Below are positions 17,998-27,039 of a DNA stretch of 64,000 nt, in pieces (position 1 is the stretch's first letter; every line of letters begins with the position of its first letter). The position numbers and the translations under genes are program-made. This DNA comes from Halioglobus maricola. Its GTDB lineage: Bacteria > Pseudomonadota > Gammaproteobacteria > Pseudomonadales > Halieaceae. The DNA is taken from assembly GCF_009388985.1 (NCBI RefSeq), contig NZ_CP036422.1:2928501-2992500 (forward strand). Reading direction: 5' to 3'. Under the pieces are notes generated by a model. It saw only the letters and a program-made list of their open reading frames with translations, was not told where the DNA came from and did not search any database.

Positions 17998-18573
17998 TTA
18001 CAAGGGCGTGTAAGTGAACTTCTGGCCACCCAATGCCGCTTCATACATCAGGCCACCCTTGGCGATCGTAAAGATCGCCATGCCCTTGCGGTATCCGGCA
18101 TGGTAAGTCGACGCATCGTTCTGGCCACCGGAAGCGCCCGCTGCCAAACCACCGCCAGTACTCGCTTCGGCCGAGACACCGGCGGTCAACGCTACCGCAG
18201 TCGCCTGAGCGCTGAATTCGAAATTACCGGTGGTGAACTCACGGAACGCGCGCTGGTCTTCAAAGAAGATCACCTGGCTGAACGCCTGGCCACCCAACTG
18301 GAAACCCATAGTCAACTGAGTCATGGTCGTGTTGCCGACATGACGACCGCCGACATAAACCTGGCCGCCGCCATGGGCGCCACCGATCCCGATACCGCCC
18401 TTGCCAATAGTCGGGAACAGGGCATAGCCGTAAGCGCTGTTGAAATAGGGCGCGGTGCCATCAGCGCCTTGAAACGCCCCCAGTGTCTTGGCGTACTTGT
18501 CCTGTGCCCAGGCACCCTGCCCCGCTAACGCGAATACAATGAGCAGGGCAATGGAGCGGATAATGTGTGGCAT
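17998..18573 (-). CDS. SYLF/Ysc84 lipid-binding domain protein (exported)
   Basis: This 191-residue protein has a signal peptide ending near GAWAQ (residue ~23) followed by a complete SYLF (Ysc84) domain. Typical blocks are AYGYALFPTIGKGGIGIGGAHGGG, TMGFQLGGQAFSQVIFFED and KGGLMYEAALGGQKF. SYLF domains bind phosphoinositides in eukaryotes. In bacteria they are exported, poorly understood envelope proteins. A second, lipoprotein-like SYLF gene lies at 44272-44826. It converges on the WS/DGAT gene. Confidence 0.88.
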   Translation of the reverse strand: MPHIIRSIALLIVFALAGQGAWAQDKYAKTLGAFQGADGTAPYFNSAYGYALFPTIGKGGIGIGGAHGGGQVYVGGRHVGNTTMTQLTMGFQLGGQAFSQVIFFEDQRAFREFTTGNFEFSAQATAVALTAGVSAEASTGGGLAAGASGGQNDASTYHAGYRKGMAIFTIAKGGLMYEAALGGQKFTYTPL

Positions 18574-18642
18574 GGATGTTTTCCTCGAGTGAATGCAATG
18601 CAGCAGCTATTTTCAGCAGCAGACGCGCTCGGGTCAAGGATA

Positions 18643-21267
18643 TCAACCCGTATTGCGCATTCCCGCTGCGATACCTGCAATTGTGACCATAATTGCGCGC
18701 TCCAGTTCCGGACGAGTTTCCTCTCGATTGCGGCGCAATAGCTCCGCCTGCAGGAAATTCAGCGGATCGGTGTAGATATTGCGCAGCCGGAGGGACTCAG
18801 CTTCCCAGCTCTGGTCACTCATAGGCGCCTCTGCGCCGGTCAGTTCCAGGATTGTCTCGGTGTCGCTGGCCAGTTGGGCACGCAGCCCCTCACCAATCGA
18901 CTTGAGCTCATCGGGCACCAGGCGCTCATCGTAGAAGGCGGAAAGCCCGGGCTCGCTCTTGGCAAACACCATCTCCAGCATGGACAGGCGGGCCGCAAAA
19001 AACGGCCAGTTGTCGGCCATCTCATGCAGGAGATCACTCTGGCCATCCTCGATTGCCATCGCCAGGGCCTTGCCTGCTCCCAGCCATGCCGGCAACATCA
19101 ATCGATTCTGCGACCAGGCAAAAATCCAGGGAATAGCACGCAGGCTCTCGATTCCACCCCCACTCTTGCGCCGGGCGGGCCGGGATCCAAGCGGCAGCTT
19201 GGCCAGTTCCTGCTCAGGCGTCGCATGGCGGAAGTAAGGTACAAATTCCGGTTCCTCTCGGATCACGGCGCGATAGGCATCGCAGGAGTGCATGGAGAGC
19301 GTATCCATCATCTCGCGCCAACGGTCGTTCGGCGCCGGAGGGTTCTTCAAATTAGCCCGGCAGATGGCCACTGTGTAGAGTGCCAAGGTCTTTACTGCCA
19401 GCGATGTCCAGCCGAGTTTGGTACGAATCATCTCGCCCTGTTCGGTGACGCGCAGACCGTTGCGCAATGAGCCTGGGGGTTGGGACAACAAAGCCTGGCG
19501 CGCCGGAGCACCACCGCGACCGATAGTACCACCTCGGCCGTGGAACAGGGTCAGGCTGACAGCGTTGGAATTGCAGACCTCAAGCAGCTCTTCCTGGGCG
19601 CGATACTGAGCCCAGGAAGCCGCCAGTACACCGGCATCCTTGGCCGAGTCCGAGTAGCCAATCATGACCATCATCTGGCCGCCGATATGGCCGCGATACC
19701 AGCTCTGCTCCAGCAATGTCGTCACCACCTGACGAGCCCGCGAGAGATCGTCCAGGGTCTCAAACAGAGGTGCGACAGGTAGCGGATAGGCTACCCCTGC
19801 GTCCTGTAGAAGGAGATGCACGGCGAGAATATCGGAGGCCTGGCGAGCCATAGAAATTACATAGGCACCGAGCGCCTGCTGCGGCTGTTCAGCCACGACC
19901 GCACAGGTATCCAGCACTTCCTGGGCATCAGCGCTGGGCTGCCAATTGCGCGGAATCAGGGGCCGACGGCTACTGAGCTCACGCAATAGAAAGGCCTGAC
20001 GTGCCTCCTCGTCCCAGTCGGCGTAATCGCCCAGCCCGAGGTAGGTTGTGAGCTCCGAAAGCACTTCAGTGTGACGAGCGCTGTCCTGTCGCACATCGTG
20101 ACGGACAAGATGCACACCGAAACAACGCACTCGACGCATGACATCCAACAGGGTTCCACGCGCGATAATATCCATGTCGCAATCCAGCAGCGACTGGTAA
20201 CAGGCGTTGAGCGGATTCCACAATTGGTCGACATCGGTAAGAATTTCGCCTTCCGGCGGTAGCTCGCCTTGCAACTGTGCTTCGATATGATCCCGGGTCC
20301 TGCGCAGCAATGTGCGCAACAAACGTACCACTTCCCGGTAGGGTTCATGGGCGCCATTGGCCAGTTCTCGCAGAGCATCATTACAGCGGGTCATCGAGAG
20401 CTCTTCGATCAGGCGGGTCAGATCACCAAGGTACAGCTCAGTTGCCTGCCAGCGGCTGAGCAGCAGCACCTCGCGAGTAACCGTCGCTGTAACATTCGGG
20501 TTGCCATCGCGGTCGCCGCCCATCCAGGAGGTAAAGGTGACGGGCGCTGCATCCAACGGTAGCTCGCGGCCTCCGTGTTCCTGCAGCGCACTATCCAGTC
20601 GGCGCAGGAATTCAGGCACTGCCCACCACAGAGACTCCTCAACAACAGCGAAGCCCCACTTGGCCTCATCGACCGGGCTGGGGCGCTCGGTGCGAAAATC
20701 ATCGCCGTACCAGATCTGCGCTATCAGTTCGCGCAGGCGAACTTCCAGTTGCTCCCGTTCTCGTTCGGCAAGGCCACCAAGCTCGAGCTGGCTGAGACAG
20801 CGACCAATTTCGCCGTGCTTGTGGATCAGGGTGCGACGGGTAATCTCGGTAGGATGCGCAGTGAGCACAAGATCGATTTTAAGATCGGCAATTGCAGCGG
20901 CGATCTCATCAGGCGATGCACCCTCCGCCGCAAGTTCACGCAGATTGCTGTCGAGATTGCGTGACGCCGACAGCATAGGATCCATGCCACGTGAAATCAT
21001 ATGCTGCTGGTCGGCAATATTCGCCAGGTTTAGAAACTGGGCGAACGTCCGTGCCACAGGCACCAGCTGCTCACTATCGAGGCTTCGCAGCTGCTCCAGC
21101 AACGCTTGCCGATCCCCCGCTTCTCCGTCTCGCGCACCGCGGGACAGTGTGCGAATGCGCTCGATCAGCGCGAGAAAATCATCGCCCTCTGCGTCTGCTA
21201 CCGTATCACCAAGAATCCTGCCCAGCAGGCTGACATTGCCTCGCAGGCTCGCGTAATCTGCTTCCAC
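18643..21267 (-). CDS. ppc: Phosphoenolpyruvate carboxylase
   Basis: This 874-residue cytosolic enzyme carboxylates phosphoenolpyruvate to oxaloacetate, refilling the TCA cycle. Catalytic signatures are present: [12 protein letters not shown] (with the essential His) and [12 protein letters not shown] (with the Arg-rich loop). The conserved C-terminal end is MRNTG. Length matches the E. coli enzyme (883). It starts 12 bases after the gap stop, so it is probably the last gene of the HexR-controlled eda-gapX-gap-ppc operon, linking Entner-Doudoroff output to anaplerosis. Confidence 0.96.
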   Translation of the reverse strand: MEADYASLRGNVSLLGRILGDTVADAEGDDFLALIERIRTLSRGARDGEAGDRQALLEQLRSLDSEQLVPVARTFAQFLNLANIADQQHMISRGMDPMLSASRNLDSNLRELAAEGASPDEIAAAIADLKIDLVLTAHPTEITRRTLIHKHGEIGRCLSQLELGGLAEREREQLEVRLRELIAQIWYGDDFRTERPSPVDEAKWGFAVVEESLWWAVPEFLRRLDSALQEHGGRELPLDAAPVTFTSWMGGDRDGNPNVTATVTREVLLLSRWQATELYLGDLTRLIEELSMTRCNDALRELANGAHEPYREVVRLLRTLLRRTRDHIEAQLQGELPPEGEILTDVDQLWNPLNACYQSLLDCDMDIIARGTLLDVMRRVRCFGVHLVRHDVRQDSARHTEVLSELTTYLGLGDYADWDEEARQAFLLRELSSRRPLIPRNWQPSADAQEVLDTCAVVAEQPQQALGAYVISMARQASDILAVHLLLQDAGVAYPLPVAPLFETLDDLSRARQVVTTLLEQSWYRGHIGGQMMVMIGYSDSAKDAGVLAASWAQYRAQEELLEVCNSNAVSLTLFHGRGGTIGRGGAPARQALLSQPPGSLRNGLRVTEQGEMIRTKLGWTSLAVKTLALYTVAICRANLKNPPAPNDRWREMMDTLSMHSCDAYRAVIREEPEFVPYFRHATPEQELAKLPLGSRPARRKSGGGIESLRAIPWIFAWSQNRLMLPAWLGAGKALAMAIEDGQSDLLHEMADNWPFFAARLSMLEMVFAKSEPGLSAFYDERLVPDELKSIGEGLRAQLASDTETILELTGAEAPMSDQSWEAESLRLRNIYTDPLNFLQAELLRRNREETRPELERAIMVTIAGIAAGMRNTG

Positions 21268-21279
21268 TTTCTACCCCTG

Positions 21280-22278
21280 TTACCAGCTACCGATCCGTCC
21301 CAGCAGGTCACAGACCCGGGAGGAGTAGCCCCATTCGTTGTCATACCAGTTCAGAACCCGCACATAGCGATCAGCGGTCACACCACTGAAACCGGCATCG
21401 TAAATAGATGAGTGTGAATTGCCGATAATGTCAGAAGACACAATCGGTGTTTCGCTGTATTGCAGGATGCCCTTAAGGCGATCGGACTCCGAGGCTTCAC
21501 GCACCGCTGCGTTAACATCATCAACCGTGACCGACTTACCCAGTTTCACGAACAGATCCACAACCGAACCGTCGGGAACGGGAACCCTGGCAGCTATGCC
21601 GTGCAGCTTGCCCTGCAGTTGCGGCAACACCTCGCCCACCGCTTTGGCAGCGCCGGTGGATGTTGGAATAATGTTCTCCGCGGCTGCCCGGCTGCGACGC
21701 CAATCAGAGTGGGGAACATCGGCCAGGCGCTGGTCATTGGTGTAGGCGTGAACGGTATTGATCACCCCCTCCTCAATACCGAACGCATCATCGAGTACCC
21801 GCGCCATAGGCGCCAGGCAATTGGTCGTGCAGCTGGCATTGGAGATGATACGGTGTTCTGGCTTAAGACCATCATCATTCACTCCGAGCACGACCGTATA
21901 ATCAACCGGATCCTTGGCGGGCACAGTCAATACAACACGGCCCGCGCCGGCTGTCAGGTGCTGCTCAAGTTGCTCGCGCGCGCGGAACACACCGGTAGCT
22001 TCAACCACCGCATCGATGCCCAGCTCGGCCCAGGGCAGATTGGCCGGTGAACGTTCCTTCAGCAACTTTACCCGCCCCTTGTCGGTGACAAACTCATCGC
22101 CTTCAAGCGTCAAGTTTTTACCAAAAGGGCCCATGACTGTGTCGTAGCTGAGCAAATAGCGCAGCGCGTCGTTATCAAACAAGTCGTTGATAGCGACAAC
22201 ATCAACGCCTTCAACGTTTTCCAGAATGCGGAAAACCGAGCGACCAATACGGCCAAAACCGTTAATTGCAACTCTCAT
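21280..22278 (-). CDS. gap: Glyceraldehyde-3-phosphate dehydrogenase, type I
   Basis: This 332-residue enzyme oxidises glyceraldehyde-3-phosphate with NAD(P) and phosphate. The NAD-binding start is MRVAINGFGRIGR. Active-site residues are intact: Cys150 in SNASCTTNC, His177 in VHAYTNDQ, Thr206/Thr208/Gly209, and Arg231 in ARVPVP. The C-terminal WYDNEWGYSSR is also present. Its ATG overlaps the stop of the upstream paralogue by one base (TAATG). It is the intact counterpart of the degenerate paralogue at 22278-23300. Confidence 0.96.
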   Translation of the reverse strand: MRVAINGFGRIGRSVFRILENVEGVDVVAINDLFDNDALRYLLSYDTVMGPFGKNLTLEGDEFVTDKGRVKLLKERSPANLPWAELGIDAVVEATGVFRAREQLEQHLTAGAGRVVLTVPAKDPVDYTVVLGVNDDGLKPEHRIISNASCTTNCLAPMARVLDDAFGIEEGVINTVHAYTNDQRLADVPHSDWRRSRAAAENIIPTSTGAAKAVGEVLPQLQGKLHGIAARVPVPDGSVVDLFVKLGKSVTVDDVNAAVREASESDRLKGILQYSETPIVSSDIIGNSHSSIYDAGFSGVTADRYVRVLNWYDNEWGYSSRVCDLLGRIGSW

Positions 22279-23300
22279 TACGCGGCCTCCTTCTGTGCAT
22301 CCAATGACGAGTAGAGCCTGACCACGTCCAGCAGGCGGGCGGCGTGCCCCAGATTTTCATACCAGCTCAGCGTCTTGATCGTATTGTGACCGGCCTTGAT
22401 TGTGCCCTTCGTGTCGTAAAGCAAGGACAGCGAACTGCCGATTACGTCAGAGGAAACAATGGGGTCCTCCACTGCTCCGATGATGCCGGGCTTGGCAGCC
22501 GCGGCCGCGCGCATGGCGTTATTGATCGCCTCGGCATCCACCGAATCGTCTTTCATCACCAGATTGACATCCAGCAGGCAACCTTCCTGAACCGGCACAT
22601 TGAGCGCTGAGGTGAGAATCTTGCCTTCAAACTGGGGCAGTACCTTGCCCAGCCAAAGTGAAGCCTCGTGGCTATTGGGGATAATATTCTTGGCGGCGGA
22701 GCGGCTGCGACGGAAGTCTGATCCGGCGTAGTCCTGCAGCGCCTGATCCGAAGTGAAAGCGTGGACAGTTGTCATGCTGCCGCACTCAATTTCGAAGCTG
22801 CCTGAAAGGCTATCGAGCAAGAGGGCAAGTGCACTGGTCGTGGCACTGCCAGCTGAGATCATGCGATCCGAAACGCTCGCACTCGCCTCGTTGATACCGG
22901 AAATCACGATCCGATCGATATGATCGGTGGGCAAGGTGCGCAAAAGCACTCGAGGCGCGCCATTGCCCAGATGGTCTTCCATGTAGTTGCGGTTGCGGTA
23001 CTTGCCGGTGGAATCAATAACGATATCAACGCCAAAAATATCCCAGGGCATTTCCGCCGGGCTATCAATTTCCATCAGGCGAGCGCGGAAGCGATCATTG
23101 GCCAGGAAATTCCCATCGAGGCGATGCTGTGCAGGATCGGAGCCTTCTGAGCACAACAGGTAGTGAAGAATTTCGGGCTTGCCGATATCCGCAATTGCCA
23201 CCACTTCTACATCGTCACTGGCCGCTGCCAGTTGATAGATCTGGCGGCCCGTCTGGCCGAAGCCCATGATGCCCACACGAATGGGCTTGCGCTGTGTCAT
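22278..23300 (-). CDS. GAPDH paralogue lacking the catalytic cysteine (probable pseudoenzyme)
   Basis: This 340-residue protein aligns with GAPDH along its whole length: a GFGQTGRQ nucleotide-binding loop, MTTVHAFTSDQ, RRSRSAAKNIIP and LSWYENLGHAARL. At the active site, where gap has SNASCTTNC, this protein reads SAGSATTSA, so both cysteines are alanine (Ala153 and Ala157; the Ala153 codon is at 22842-22844). Thr206/Thr208/Gly209 become Asn209/His211/Glu212, and Arg231 becomes Asn234. His180 remains. The reading frame is intact and lies between eda (20 bases) and gap (1-base overlap), so it is maintained and co-expressed. It cannot do normal GAPDH chemistry. A regulatory, structural or different dehydrogenase role is inferred. 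Confidence 0.9.
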   Translation of the reverse strand: MTQRKPIRVGIMGFGQTGRQIYQLAAASDDVEVVAIADIGKPEILHYLLCSEGSDPAQHRLDGNFLANDRFRARLMEIDSPAEMPWDIFGVDIVIDSTGKYRNRNYMEDHLGNGAPRVLLRTLPTDHIDRIVISGINEASASVSDRMISAGSATTSALALLLDSLSGSFEIECGSMTTVHAFTSDQALQDYAGSDFRRSRSAAKNIIPNSHEASLWLGKVLPQFEGKILTSALNVPVQEGCLLDVNLVMKDDSVDAEAINNAMRAAAAAKPGIIGAVEDPIVSSDVIGSSLSLLYDTKGTIKAGHNTIKTLSWYENLGHAARLLDVVRLYSSLDAQKEAA

Positions 23301-23320
23301 CGTATCTCTCCTGTTTCCAA

Positions 23321-23938
23321 TTACTGTTCTGACATGGCCTCGCGGGCCAGTGTCTCAATTTCATCCCAGCGACCATTGTCGACCAGGCTGGAAGCCACCA
23401 TCCATGACCCACCGCAACAAACCACGTTGGGGAGTGCGAGGAAGTCGCGAAAGTTGTCCGGGTTTAGCCCACCGGTGGGGCAGAATTTCACATCGGGGAA
23501 AGGGCCGCCCAGGGCCTTCAACATACCCTTGCCACCCAGGGTCACTGCGGGAAACAGCTTGAGCAGCTCAAAACCGTGAGCCTGAGCCTGCATGATGTCG
23601 GACGAACTGGCCACGCCGGGAACAAAATCCAGCGGCGCGTCGGCAGCAGCCTGCAATAGTGCGGGCGTCGCACCGGGACTCAGCGCGAGCTCAACGCCAG
23701 CGTCCACGACTCGCGCGACCTCCTCCGGCGTATTTACAGTGCCGGCCGCCACCAGAAGCCCGGGAAGCTCTTCCCGCACGGCTACGATGGCATCCAGCGC
23801 GGCAGGCGTGCGCAGAGTGATCTCAATGGCGGTCATACCACCCTTTTCAAGGGCTCTCGCCAACGCTACTGTGGAGTCCACATCGCGCGCGGTGACCACC
23901 GGGAGAACCCGGCTTGCAGCTAATTTTTGTTCCAGCAT
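23321..23938 (-). CDS. eda: KDPG/KHG aldolase
   Basis: This 205-residue class I aldolase splits 2-keto-3-deoxy-6-phosphogluconate into pyruvate and glyceraldehyde-3-phosphate, the last step of the Entner-Doudoroff pathway. Family marks are IEITLRTPAAL (with the catalytic Glu), the Schiff-base region FELLKLFPA and the phosphate-binding CPTGGL and GGSWMV. It is the first gene of the minus-strand operon, immediately behind the two HexR-type operators, and is divergent from hexR. Confidence 0.95.
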   Translation of the reverse strand: MLEQKLAASRVLPVVTARDVDSTVALARALEKGGMTAIEITLRTPAALDAIVAVREELPGLLVAAGTVNTPEEVARVVDAGVELALSPGATPALLQAAADAPLDFVPGVASSSDIMQAQAHGFELLKLFPAVTLGGKGMLKALGGPFPDVKFCPTGGLNPDNFRDFLALPNVVCCGGSWMVASSLVDNGRWDEIETLAREAMSEQ

Positions 23939-23952
23939 CGCTCTCTCTCGAC

Positions 23953-23967
23953 TGTAATTTTATTACA
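23953..23967. promoter_or_regulatory. HexR operator 1 (eda-proximal)
   Basis: The 15-base sequence TGTAATTTTATTACA fits the known HexR consensus TGTARTWWWATTACA exactly and is nearly palindromic. It is 14 bases upstream of the eda start, where bound HexR would block the eda-gapX-gap-ppc operon. KDPG is the known releasing ligand of HexR. Confidence 0.9.
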
Positions 23968-24023
23968 TTTGCGAAACTTTAGACGCAAAGTTGCGATTTA
24001 ACAAGCTATAGTTGCCATCCTGA

Positions 24024-24038
24024 TGTATTTTTATTACA
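24024..24038. promoter_or_regulatory. HexR operator 2 (hexR-proximal)
   Basis: TGTATTTTTATTACA matches the HexR consensus at all but one position. It lies 26 bases upstream of the hexR ATG and 56 bases from the first site, so it suits autoregulation. The two sites are well placed for cooperative binding or looping across the divergent promoters. Confidence 0.85.
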
Positions 24039-24064
24039 TTTTAGAGAAACAGAGAGGATTTCAC

Positions 24065-24907
24065 ATGACTTTACTGGCAGATCTTGCCGACCCCCGGGTA
24101 AAGCGCAGCAAATCCGCCCACAAACTCGCCGCCTGCGTCACCGCAGACCCTGAAGCGATCGTCTCAATGAGCACCGCCGCACTAGCCGGACTGGCCGATG
24201 TGAGTGAACCCACGGTCAATCGCTTTTGCACAGGGCTGGGCTACAAGGGCTTCCCGGATTTCAAGATTGCCCTGGCGGGCGAGCTGGCGCGCCGCCAGCC
24301 ACGCATTACCCAGGACATCGACACCGACGACTCGGCAGGTCAGGTCGTCGCGAAAGTGTTCGAACACACCCTTGCCAGCCTCGCCAATGCCCAGCAACAC
24401 CTCGATCTGGAATCCCTGCATCTAGCGGTAGATGCCCTCGCCAACGCCCGCTCGATCGCTCTGTGCGGCCTGGGGGCCTCCGCCTCGGTGGCACTGGATG
24501 CCCAACACAAGTGGCTGCGTTTTCCGGTACCTGTTTCAGCCCACACTGACATCATCAACCAGCGCATGCTGGCCACCGGCATGACCAGTGAGGACTGTCT
24601 TGTGTGCATCTCCTACACTGGCCGCACCACTGCCATGGTAGAGCTGGCCCAACTCGCTCGACTGAACGGCACCCGGGTGCTGGCGCTCACGGCGCCAAAC
24701 TCGCCCCTCGCTGATGCGTGCGACCTTGTGCTCGGGGTTGCCAGCGGTGAAGACACCGACCTCTACACGCCCATGAGCTCGCGTATTGCCCAACTCGTGA
24801 TCGTCGATGTGCTGGCGACCTGCCTCGCCCTGCGCCTTGGCGACGCATTCGGGGAACACCTGGCGGCGGTGAAAGACAATCTTCGCAGCACCCGCAATCC
24901 GGTGTAG
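24065..24907 (+). CDS. hexR: HexR, RpiR/MurR-family regulator of central carbon metabolism
   Basis: This 280-residue protein has an N-terminal RpiR helix-turn-helix domain (SMSTAALAGLADVSEPTVNRFC, about 35-56) and a C-terminal SIS sugar-phosphate domain (about 125-250, with CLVCISYTGRTTAMVELA). HexR represses Entner-Doudoroff and glycolytic genes until KDPG binds. I chose ATG 24065 because GAGAGG lies just upstream; an earlier in-frame ATG at 24023 would overlap operator 2. Its position next to eda/gap and two consensus operators make the identification firm. Confidence 0.94.
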   Translation: MTLLADLADPRVKRSKSAHKLAACVTADPEAIVSMSTAALAGLADVSEPTVNRFCTGLGYKGFPDFKIALAGELARRQPRITQDIDTDDSAGQVVAKVFEHTLASLANAQQHLDLESLHLAVDALANARSIALCGLGASASVALDAQHKWLRFPVPVSAHTDIINQRMLATGMTSEDCLVCISYTGRTTAMVELAQLARLNGTRVLALTAPNSPLADACDLVLGVASGEDTDLYTPMSSRIAQLVIVDVLATCLALRLGDAFGEHLAAVKDNLRSTRNPV

Positions 24908-24982
24908 GGCAAAACCAGCCTCGCAAGCAGGGCCGATGGGAGCTACTATCATGAATATGCTCCATCGCGAGGAAGAGATCTC

Positions 24983-26467
24983 TTGAAGAAAATTTTCGCT
25001 GGTCTGGCAACGCTTGTAGGGCTGCTGGCAATTGCCTTGGCAGGCCTGTTACTCAGTGGCAATATCAGTAGCTACAGTTTGCCGATGATTCTCAATGTTA
25101 TGACCGGTCGCCCCGGTGCGAGCATTGACGCTGAATCCGCCCAACAACACTACCGCCTACCGCCTGGATTTTCGGTCCAGATTTTCGCTAACGATCTGCC
25201 CAAGGCACGCTTCATGCGTTTTACCCGAAGCGGGGACCTGCTAGTAAGCAGGCCACACGCAGGGGATATCATTCTGCTGCAGCGGGACAGTGACGGCGAT
25301 GGTTACAGCGATGGCCGACGCACGATCATCAGTGAACTCGATCGGCCGCAGGGCATAGACTTCTCCGGCGACTGGCTCTACATCGCCGAGCGTGAGCAGG
25401 TTGGCAGAATTCGGTTTGACCACGCCGCCGGCATCACTCGCGATCACTACGAGCCCGTCATTACCGGCCTGACCGGGGACGGCAATCACTGGAGTAAAAC
25501 ACTGCGCTTCGGCCCGGACGATATGCTCTATCTGGCTCAGGGATCCACCTGCAATATCTGTGAAGAAAAAGACCCCCGACGAGCAACAATCATGCGCTTT
25601 GCCCCCGACGGCAGCGACGGAGAGATTTTTGCCACCGGCCTGCGCAACAGCGTCGGCTTCGACTGGTCGCCCTGGGACGACGAGCTCTACGCCACCGACA
25701 ACGGGCGCGACATGCTCGGCGACGACTTTCCGCCCTGCGAGCTAAACAGAGTGGAGTACGGTAATTTCTATGGGTGGCCCTATTTCAATGGCGCGAATGT
25801 CCCCGACAACGATATGGGACCCGACCCGCTCGCGACCCAACGCGTTCCCATACCCCCTGCGCACGCATTTCGCGCCCACAACGCGCCACTGGGCATCAGC
25901 TTCGTCGACACAAGCAACTGGCCAGGCGACTTCGAGAAAGTGGCTCTGGTTGCGCTGCATGGCTCCTGGAACCGCAGCGAGCCCGACGGCTACGAGGTGG
26001 TCTCTCTTCACTTCACAGACAAGGGTATAGAAGAGCGTGTATTCCTCGGCGGGTTCAATCAGGATGGCAACATCCTGGGCCGACCTGTCGATGTTGCCCA
26101 GGGACCGGACGGGGCGATCTACATCTCAGATGACTTCGCCGGAGCGATCTATCGCGTCTCACACAGCGAAGCTGTTGACCAGTTGGCAATAGAACCCTCG
26201 CAGCAGCAAGCGCCTGCCGCAGACACTATTCCCGACTGGGTCGCGGCAGCTGATCTTGAGGCCATGTCCAGCCGCGGTGAGCAACTCTATCTCCAGCACG
26301 ATTGCGCCAGCTGCCACGAGCAGGGCGAAAATCCGGTAACGCTCGAACAGTCGAGCTACGCCGCCATCGAGCGAGCCCTGCTCTCACCACAAGCACCCAT
26401 GCCATTACTGCCACTGAGCGAGCAAGAGCGCCGGGAGCTCGCCGCCTATATTGCGAGCGAGCAATAA
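24983..26467 (+). CDS. PQQ-type sugar (sorbosone) dehydrogenase with C-terminal cytochrome c
   Basis: This 494-residue protein has an N-terminal signal or anchor (residues 1-30) and a six-bladed propeller of the glucose/sorbosone dehydrogenase family (about 50-395), with GLRNSVGFDWSPWDDELYATDNGRD and HGSWNRSEPDGYEV. A small C-terminal cytochrome c-like module (about 415-494) has one haem site CASCH and a later Met (APMPLLPL) as possible axial ligand. It is probably a periplasmic sugar oxidase feeding electrons to the respiratory chain. The start is a TTG with GAGGA 9 bases upstream. An 11-codon frame (24951-24986) ends over this start and could be a coupling leader. Confidence 0.85.
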   Translation: MKKIFAGLATLVGLLAIALAGLLLSGNISSYSLPMILNVMTGRPGASIDAESAQQHYRLPPGFSVQIFANDLPKARFMRFTRSGDLLVSRPHAGDIILLQRDSDGDGYSDGRRTIISELDRPQGIDFSGDWLYIAEREQVGRIRFDHAAGITRDHYEPVITGLTGDGNHWSKTLRFGPDDMLYLAQGSTCNICEEKDPRRATIMRFAPDGSDGEIFATGLRNSVGFDWSPWDDELYATDNGRDMLGDDFPPCELNRVEYGNFYGWPYFNGANVPDNDMGPDPLATQRVPIPPAHAFRAHNAPLGISFVDTSNWPGDFEKVALVALHGSWNRSEPDGYEVVSLHFTDKGIEERVFLGGFNQDGNILGRPVDVAQGPDGAIYISDDFAGAIYRVSHSEAVDQLAIEPSQQQAPAADTIPDWVAAADLEAMSSRGEQLYLQHDCASCHEQGENPVTLEQSSYAAIERALLSPQAPMPLLPLSEQERRELAAYIASEQ

Positions 26468-26483
26468 AGCACCAGCGCGCCGT

Positions 26484-27038
26484 ATGTTGAGGTATCTTCC
26501 CAATGCCCTCACCACACTGCGCCTGCTGCTGGCACTGCCGCTGGGCGTGCTAATCCTGCGAGAGCAGTACAGCAGCGCAGTGGCAATGGGGCTGGCCGCG
26601 GGTTTAACCGATGCACTGGACGGGTTCGCCGCACGCAAATTACATGCGCAGTCACAGCTTGGCGCCATGCTGGACCCTATCGCCGACAAAACTCTCGTCA
26701 CCGCAACCTTTCTCTGCCTGGCTCAGGTGGGAGTCATCCCCTGGCCTGTAGCGATGTGTATCGTGGGGCGCGACCTGGTCATCGTGGCAGGCGCGGCGTG
26801 TTACCGCCTGTTTGTCGGCCCGTTCAAATTTGGTGCACGGCCCTTGAGCAAGCTGAACATGGTCTTGCAGATCGGCTTTTGCGTACTGTTGCTCGCAGCC
26901 CAGATTACCCCTGTCATCAGCCCTGCCGTGCTCCTGGCCGGCACGTGGACCGTGATCGTCATCACCTTGGTCAGCGGCGTGGACTATATCCAGGCCTGGA
27001 GCCGCTCAGCGCTGCGAGAACTCGGGGCCAGACGTTGA
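26484..27038 (+). CDS. CDP-alcohol phosphatidyltransferase family protein
   Basis: This 184-residue integral membrane protein has the full family signature D-x2-DG-x2-AR-x8-G-x3-D-x3-D, seen as DALDGFAAR...GAMLDPIAD (about residues 38-64), and about five hydrophobic helices. Such enzymes move a phosphatidyl group from CDP-diacylglycerol to an alcohol, for example in phosphatidylglycerol-phosphate or cardiolipin-type synthesis. ATG 26484 is chosen because MLRYLPNALTTLR is the usual beginning. The acceptor is not known. The next gene starts one base after its stop. Confidence 0.9.
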   Translation: MLRYLPNALTTLRLLLALPLGVLILREQYSSAVAMGLAAGLTDALDGFAARKLHAQSQLGAMLDPIADKTLVTATFLCLAQVGVIPWPVAMCIVGRDLVIVAGAACYRLFVGPFKFGARPLSKLNMVLQIGFCVLLLAAQITPVISPAVLLAGTWTVIVITLVSGVDYIQAWSRSALRELGARR

Positions 27039-27039
27039 C

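Noticed and set aside
22278..23300. Erythrose-4-phosphate dehydrogenase (Epd) as identity of the second GAPDH-like gene
   Set aside because: Epd also needs the active-site cysteine, which is alanine here, and the phosphate-site residues are lost as well.
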